A DNA stretch of 8,902 nt from contig DDZI01000008.1 of assembly GCA_002346305.1 (NCBI GenBank), positions 2,676 through 11,577 of the forward strand, written 5' to 3'. The notes below the pieces were generated by a model. That model made no database searches. It was not told the DNA's origin and was given only the letters and a program-made list of their open reading frames with translations. The DNA comes from Actinobacteria bacterium UBA3012. Lineage in GTDB: Bacteria > Actinomycetota > Actinomycetes > Nanopelagicales > Nanopelagicaceae. Below are positions 4,765-8,902 of this stretch, one piece after another; position 1 is the first letter of the stretch, and every line of letters begins with the position of its first letter. The position numbers and the translations under genes were made by a program.

Positions 4765-7443
4765 ATGGGGAAATCCAATTCACCAAACTCACGGCGTCAG
4801 CGACGGCTGCTTTTGCTCGATGGCCATTCAATGGCATATCGGGCATTTCACGCATTGCCGGTAGAAAACTTCAAGACTTCAGCCGGATTTCCAACAAATG
4901 CTGCATATGGATTCACCATAATGTTGCTCAATCTGTTGCGAGATATCGAACCAACTCATATCGCGGTTGCATTTGATGTATCTCGAAAAACTTTTCGTTC
5001 TGAGCGTTTCCCTGAGTACAAAGCAAACCGTGCAAAAACTCCAGACGAGTTTCGATCTCAGATGCCTGAAATTTTTGCAGTCGTAGATGCTTTAGGAATA
5101 AAAAGAATTCAGAAAGAAGGTTTTGAGGCTGATGATCTTATTGCGACATTAGCAACCAACGCAGTCGCCAAGAAATTTGCAGTGGAGATTTGCTCAGGAG
5201 ATCGTGACACATTTCAATTAGTTACTGATCAGATCACGGTTCTCTATCCCAAAAAAGGCGTCAGCGAGTTAGCCAGAATGACTCCGGATGCAGTCTTTGA
5301 AAAGTACGGACTAACTCCAAAACAGTATCCAGATTTTGCTGCCCTACGCGGAGACCCAAGTGACAACCTGCCATCTCTTGCAGGTGTTGGTGAAAAAACA
5401 GCGACAAAATGGATTGCCGAATATGGATCCCTTGAAGTTTTGCTGAAAAAATCAGATGAGATAAGTGGAAAAGTTGGCGAATCGCTGCGTGCTGGAATAG
5501 AGCAAGTCAAGTTAAATCATGAGCTGACGCATTTAATTAGAGATGTTGATATTGAGTTAGAAATTGAAGATTTGGAAGTCGCCAACAAGAATTTTAAGGA
5601 ACTGCGAGAAATTTTTGATCGACTTGAGTTTAGGGCATTAAAAGAGCGAATAAACAAAATGGATAATTCCAGTGAATCAACTATCCCAGCAGTTACAAAG
5701 AGCAGTAAAAGCCAAGTAGATATAAAGATTAAAACAATTGAAAGTTTAAAAGATTTAAAATTGATTGATGAATCACAACTGTGTGCGGTTTCCTACGCGC
5801 TCCAGAGTGAGTGGTTATTTGAATTACTGATATCTCAGAGTGGGGAAAAGAATTTCTATCTAAAACATGAGGTCGCCGCAGCTTGGTTACATAACGAGAA
5901 ATATAAAAAGATATTTTTTGATTTGAAACCATTGGCGATTCGGGCCGTTGATGGAATCTCTGGAGAATGTATAGATTTAGCTTTGCTTTCATATTTGATT
6001 AACCCCGGAGCCAGAACCCCTGAATTAAGTGAAGTGGCAGGCGTTTTGCTCGGTCGTGAGATCGCGGGTCAATCCTTTGAAATAGACGAAGAGTTACCGA
6101 TGGAGCTGGATTTCGAGGCACCAAATCTGGAAATTGATAAAACAGCGCTGCAAATGCAGGCTCAAGCGGTTCTTGAGCTTTATCCACTTCTTTTGCAAAG
6201 AGCCGACCAAGCTAAGGCAACGAAATTGGCAAGCGAACTTGAAGTACCTACGGCAATCGCTTTAGCAAATATGGAAAGAATCGGAATCGCTGTAGATGTC
6301 AAGGAGATTGCAAGGCTAGAAACATTTTTTGCTAAAGCCAGCCTGGAAGCTGCAAAGGAAGCCCATAAAATAGTCGGTCACGAATTTAATCTTTCTTCTC
6401 CAAAGCAATTACAAGAAGTTTTATTTGATGAACTTCAATTGCCTAAAAGCAAAAAGATCAAAACTGGATATACGACCGATGCTGAAGCGTTACAACACCT
6501 ACAAGAGATTACTAAGCATCCAGTTATCGACCAGATTTTGAGATCCCGAGATGTCCTAAAGTTAAAAAGCGTGGTCGAAGGGTTAAGTCGTGCCACTGCC
6601 GCAGATGGACGAATTCATACAACTTTCCAGCAGATGGTCACCGCCACTGGAAGGCTTTCTTCGACTGAACCAAATTTACAAAATATTCCAATTAGAAGTG
6701 AAGAAGGACGTCTAATTAGAAGTTGCTTTATAGCCGGCAAAGGTTTTGAAGAATTGATGACAGCGGATTACAGCCAAATCGAAATGCGCATCATGGCTCA
6801 TCTTTCAAATGATAAAGCACTTCTTGCGGCATTAACTTCTGGTGAGGACTTGCATACAACTGTTGGAGCGCAAGTATTTGGCGTCAAAGCAAATGAAGTG
6901 ACATCTGAAATGCGCCGCACTATAAAAGCGATGTCTTATGGATTGGCTTATGGTCTTTCGGCTTTTGGTTTATCGCAACAACTGGGGATCTCACCTGTGG
7001 CCGCGCAAGAATTGATGAATACTTATTTCGAACGATTCGGTGGTATCCGTGATTATTTAGCAGATGTTGTCATTGAAGCGCGCAAAGTCGGTTACACCGA
7101 AACTATTTTAGGTCGTCGTCGTTACCTACCTGATCTGCAAAGTGATGTTAAAACCCGCAGGGATATTGCAGAGCGGATGGCGTTAAATGCACCGATTCAA
7201 GGTTCAGCTGCTGACATCATGAAATTGGCGATGTTGAAAGTTGGAAACGCAATCTCTGTAGCTAATTTGAAATCTCGAATTTTGTTACAAGTTCATGATG
7301 AACTGGTTTTAGAAGTTGCTAAAGGGGAAGCCGAACTTCTTTCCGAAATTGTCCGCGCTCAGATGGGGGATGCATTTGCACTTAATGCACCCTTGGCAGT
7401 GAATATTGGGTTGGGTGCTAATTGGGAGTTAGCAGCCCATTAA
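4765..7443 (+). CDS. polA: DNA polymerase I (5' nuclease plus polymerase, proofreading domain inactive)
   Basis: Repairs DNA and removes RNA primers. It is 892 aa, normal for Actinobacteria. The N-terminal 5' nuclease (to about residue 290) has LLLDGHSMAYRAFHAL with Asp 19, RSERFPEYKANR, GFEADDLIATLA, CSGDRDTFQLV and GDPSDNLPSLAGVGEKTA. A linker and a vestigial 3'-5' exonuclease domain follow (about 310-490). The usual DxE motif is missing there (CAVSYALQSEW in its place), so proofreading is probably absent. The polymerase part has TATGRLSSTEPNLQNIP, motif A ADYSQIEMR (Asp 668), O-helix RRTIKAMSYGLAYG (Tyr 725) and motif C VHDELVLEV (Asp 845, Glu 846). The start ATG has AGGA 7 nt upstream, but that lies within a possible -10 element. 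It is likely transcribed from the short divergent region. Confidence 0.97.
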   Translation: MGKSNSPNSRRQRRLLLLDGHSMAYRAFHALPVENFKTSAGFPTNAAYGFTIMLLNLLRDIEPTHIAVAFDVSRKTFRSERFPEYKANRAKTPDEFRSQMPEIFAVVDALGIKRIQKEGFEADDLIATLATNAVAKKFAVEICSGDRDTFQLVTDQITVLYPKKGVSELARMTPDAVFEKYGLTPKQYPDFAALRGDPSDNLPSLAGVGEKTATKWIAEYGSLEVLLKKSDEISGKVGESLRAGIEQVKLNHELTHLIRDVDIELEIEDLEVANKNFKELREIFDRLEFRALKERINKMDNSSESTIPAVTKSSKSQVDIKIKTIESLKDLKLIDESQLCAVSYALQSEWLFELLISQSGEKNFYLKHEVAAAWLHNEKYKKIFFDLKPLAIRAVDGISGECIDLALLSYLINPGARTPELSEVAGVLLGREIAGQSFEIDEELPMELDFEAPNLEIDKTALQMQAQAVLELYPLLLQRADQAKATKLASELEVPTAIALANMERIGIAVDVKEIARLETFFAKASLEAAKEAHKIVGHEFNLSSPKQLQEVLFDELQLPKSKKIKTGYTTDAEALQHLQEITKHPVIDQILRSRDVLKLKSVVEGLSRATAADGRIHTTFQQMVTATGRLSSTEPNLQNIPIRSEEGRLIRSCFIAGKGFEELMTADYSQIEMRIMAHLSNDKALLAALTSGEDLHTTVGAQVFGVKANEVTSEMRRTIKAMSYGLAYGLSAFGLSQQLGISPVAAQELMNTYFERFGGIRDYLADVVIEARKVGYTETILGRRRYLPDLQSDVKTRRDIAERMALNAPIQGSAADIMKLAMLKVGNAISVANLKSRILLQVHDELVLEVAKGEAELLSEIVRAQMGDAFALNAPLAVNIGLGANWELAAH

Positions 7444-7469
7444 TTAGATCGCCGAATCACGCTTTTGAG

Positions 7470-7494
7470 CGGGGTTTTCAAGTGAAATACCCCG
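7470..7494 (+). terminator. Hairpin after polA, possible terminator without a U tract
   Basis: CGGGGTTTTC, loop AAGT, then GAAATACCCCG can fold into a 10-bp stem with a one-base bulge (T 7488). It begins 26 nt after the polA stop. No T run follows, so it is not a classical intrinsic terminator, although such hairpins are often proposed as terminators in Actinobacteria. It sits just upstream of the candidate rpsA promoter, which fits a polA transcript ending here. Confidence 0.45.
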
Positions 7495-7497
7495 AAA

Positions 7498-7527
7498 TTG
7501 ACCTGCTCTTACGCCTAGCCGTAGCCT
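7498..7527 (+). promoter_or_regulatory. Candidate housekeeping promoter for rpsA
   Basis: TTGACC (7498-7503, 5 of 6 to TTGACA), an 18-bp spacer and TAGCCT (7522-7527, TANNNT type). Transcription would start near 7534 and leave a leader of about 38 nt before the TTG start. The leader is G-free from 7537 to 7563 and then holds CGGAG. It is the best promoter-like sequence I see in the window, and its position before a highly expressed ribosomal gene supports it. Confidence 0.55.
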
Positions 7528-7571
7528 TGCCCGCTGTCCCTATTCCTACTACTCACTACCTTCGGAGCAAC

Positions 7572-8902
7572 TTGAGCAACGCACCTGCAGTCGCAATTAA
7601 TGACATTGGATCAGCCGCCGATTTTATGGCCGCAATTGAAGGAACAATAAAGAATTTTAATGATGGAGACCTTGTAGAAGGAATCATCGTTCAAGTAGAT
7701 CGAGATGAAGTTCTCGTAGACATTGGCTACAAAACAGAAGGTGTAATCCCTTCTCGTGAACTTTCAATCAAACATGATATTGATCCACATGAGATTGTTT
7801 CAGTGGGGGATCGCATCGAAGCACTCGTCTTGCAAAAAGAAGATAAAGAGGGACGCTTAATTCTTTCCAAGAAGCGCGCAACATATGAGCGTGCATGGGG
7901 AACTATTGAAGGAATGAAAGAGCGCGACGAAGTCGTTAAGGGAACAGTCATTGAAGTTGTTAAAGGTGGCTTAATCGTTGACATCGGACTTCGTGGCTTC
8001 TTGCCAGCATCTCTTGTTGAAATGCGCCGAGTCCGTGATTTAACTCCATATATTGGTAAAGAGATCGAAGCTCGTATTATCGAACTCGACAAAAACCGGA
8101 ACAACGTAGTTTTGTCTCGTCGTGCATTCCTTGAGCAAAGCCAATCAGAGACTCGTACGACTTTCTTGAATCAACTTCAAAAGGGTCAAGTACGTTCCGG
8201 AACCATTTCTTCAATTGTTAACTTCGGCGCATTTGTTGATCTTGGCGGAGTTGATGGCCTAGTTCACGTAAGCGAACTTTCATGGAAACATATCGATCAT
8301 CCAAACGAGGTCGTTGAAGTTGGTATGCCAGTAACTGTTGAAGTTCTTGAAGTAGATTTCGAGCGCGAGCGCGTTTCGCTGTCACTTAAAGCAACACAAG
8401 AAGATCCTTGGCAGCACTTTGCACGCACAAATGCAATTGACCAAGTTGTTGCTGGCAAAGTAACCAAGTTGGTTCCATTCGGTGCATTTGTAAGAGTGCA
8501 TGAAGGAATTGAAGGTTTGGTTCATATTTCTGAACTTGCAGAGCGCCATGTTGAAATTCCAGAGCAAGTTGTTCAAGTTGATGATGATATTTTCGTAAAG
8601 ATCATTGATATTGACCTTGAGCGTCGTCGCGTTTCACTTTCATTAAAGCAAGCCAACGAAGGACATGAAGTTGAGATCGAAGCATTTGATCCAACTCAAT
8701 ATGGAATGCCAGCACGTTATGACGAAGCCGGTAATTTCATTTACCCAGAAGGATTCGATCCTGATTCACAAGAATGGAAGCCAGGATTTGAATCCCAACG
8801 CGAAGAGTGGGAACGTCAATACCAGGAAGCACAAACTCGCTTCCTTGCTCACAAGAAGCAGAAGGCAGAAGCTAAAGCTGCTGATGCTGCTGCAACTCCA
8901 GC
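7572..8902 (+). CDS. rpsA: 30S ribosomal protein S1 (3' end outside window)
   Basis: Binds mRNA on the 30S subunit and helps translation start. The frame stays open to the right edge: 443 complete codons are seen and no stop. Four S1 (OB-fold) repeats are visible at about residues 33-102, 119-184, 204-273 and 292-359, with features such as GYKTEGVIPSREL, GLRGFLPASLVE, VNFGAFVDLGGVDGLVHVSEL and VPFGAFVRVHEGIEGLVHISEL. An acidic tail then begins (EVEIEAFDPTQYGMPARYDEAGN) and turns Ala/Lys-rich. Four domains plus tail match actinobacterial S1, where E. coli has six. Start: the TTG at 7572 gives MSNAPAVAINDIGS, like the usual actinobacterial N-terminus (MSxx...VAVNDIGS), with GGAG (7564-7567) 4 nt upstream. 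The first in-frame ATG (7626) falls inside the conserved DFMAAIEGTIK region and is too late. No other start lies close upstream in frame. Confidence 0.96.
   Translation, partial: MSNAPAVAINDIGSAADFMAAIEGTIKNFNDGDLVEGIIVQVDRDEVLVDIGYKTEGVIPSRELSIKHDIDPHEIVSVGDRIEALVLQKEDKEGRLILSKKRATYERAWGTIEGMKERDEVVKGTVIEVVKGGLIVDIGLRGFLPASLVEMRRVRDLTPYIGKEIEARIIELDKNRNNVVLSRRAFLEQSQSETRTTFLNQLQKGQVRSGTISSIVNFGAFVDLGGVDGLVHVSELSWKHIDHPNEVVEVGMPVTVEVLEVDFERERVSLSLKATQEDPWQHFARTNAIDQVVAGKVTKLVPFGAFVRVHEGIEGLVHISELAERHVEIPEQVVQVDDDIFVKIIDIDLERRRVSLSLKQANEGHEVEIEAFDPTQYGMPARYDEAGNFIYPEGFDPDSQEWKPGFESQREEWERQYQEAQTRFLAHKKQKAEAKAADAAATP

Noticed and set aside
4452..4976. 174-aa plus-strand open frame spanning the thioesterase and the polA start
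   Set aside because: It is antisense to a clear hotdog thioesterase and out of frame with polA; its sequence has no family features and no ribosome-binding site that decides a start.
7727..8104. 125-aa minus-strand open frame inside rpsA
   Set aside because: It is a shadow of the S1 repeats; the sense frame is highly conserved over the same bases and the antisense product is Ser/Arg-rich without recognisable pattern.
1..8902. Mobile elements, CRISPR arrays, tRNA/rRNA genes, toxin-antitoxin or phage genes
   Set aside because: I found no transposase, terminal inverted repeats, direct repeat array, tRNA-like cloverleaf or phage-type reading frame on either strand; nearly all bases are accounted for by conserved genes.

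Overview
The window reads as part of a low-GC, tightly packed actinobacterial chromosome. The best evidence is ribosomal protein S1 with four S1 domains and an acidic tail, and a proofreading-less DNA polymerase I whose O-helix reads RRTIKAMSYGLAYG, a form I know from actinobacterial PolA. The AT-rich sequence, near-zero gene spacing and gene content fit a streamlined freshwater actinobacterium of the acI / Nanopelagicales type. That placement is inference from style; no marker in the window proves it.

Layout. At 1-283 (+) is the 3' end of a class I SAM-dependent methyltransferase. It meets the liv operon tail to tail, with only 2 bp between the stop codons. On the minus strand, read from 4186 down to 286, are livH, livM, livG and livF, four components of a branched-chain (hydrophobic) amino acid ABC importer. 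Junctions are very tight: a 1-nt livH/livM overlap, a 14-nt livM/livG overlap and a 4-nt livG/livF gap. Upstream of livH on the same strand is a PaaI/YdiI-type hotdog acyl-CoA thioesterase (4253-4729). It is divergent from polA (4765-7443, +), with 35 bp between the two start codons. After a 128-bp gap holding a hairpin and a good promoter, rpsA begins at a TTG codon (7572) and runs off the right edge. It has no stop codon in the window.

How the genes relate. LivH and LivM form the membrane channel and LivG and LivF are its ATPases. The solute-binding protein that a complete importer of this class needs is not encoded in the window. polA and rpsA are housekeeping genes for DNA repair/replication and translation initiation. 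From memory, unverified, liv genes also lie close to polA and rpsA in Streptomyces, so this neighbourhood may be old actinobacterial synteny and not an acquired island. I see no mobile element, tRNA, CRISPR array or defence system.

The less ordinary points are: a LivH permease carrying a signal peptide and a carboxypeptidase-regulatory-like beta-sandwich domain; an exact dyad (CAT-N6-ATCCTA-N11-TAGGAT-N6-ATG) between the divergent thioesterase and polA starts, which may reflect leaderless divergent promoters; and a G-free, pyrimidine-rich leader before the TTG start of rpsA.
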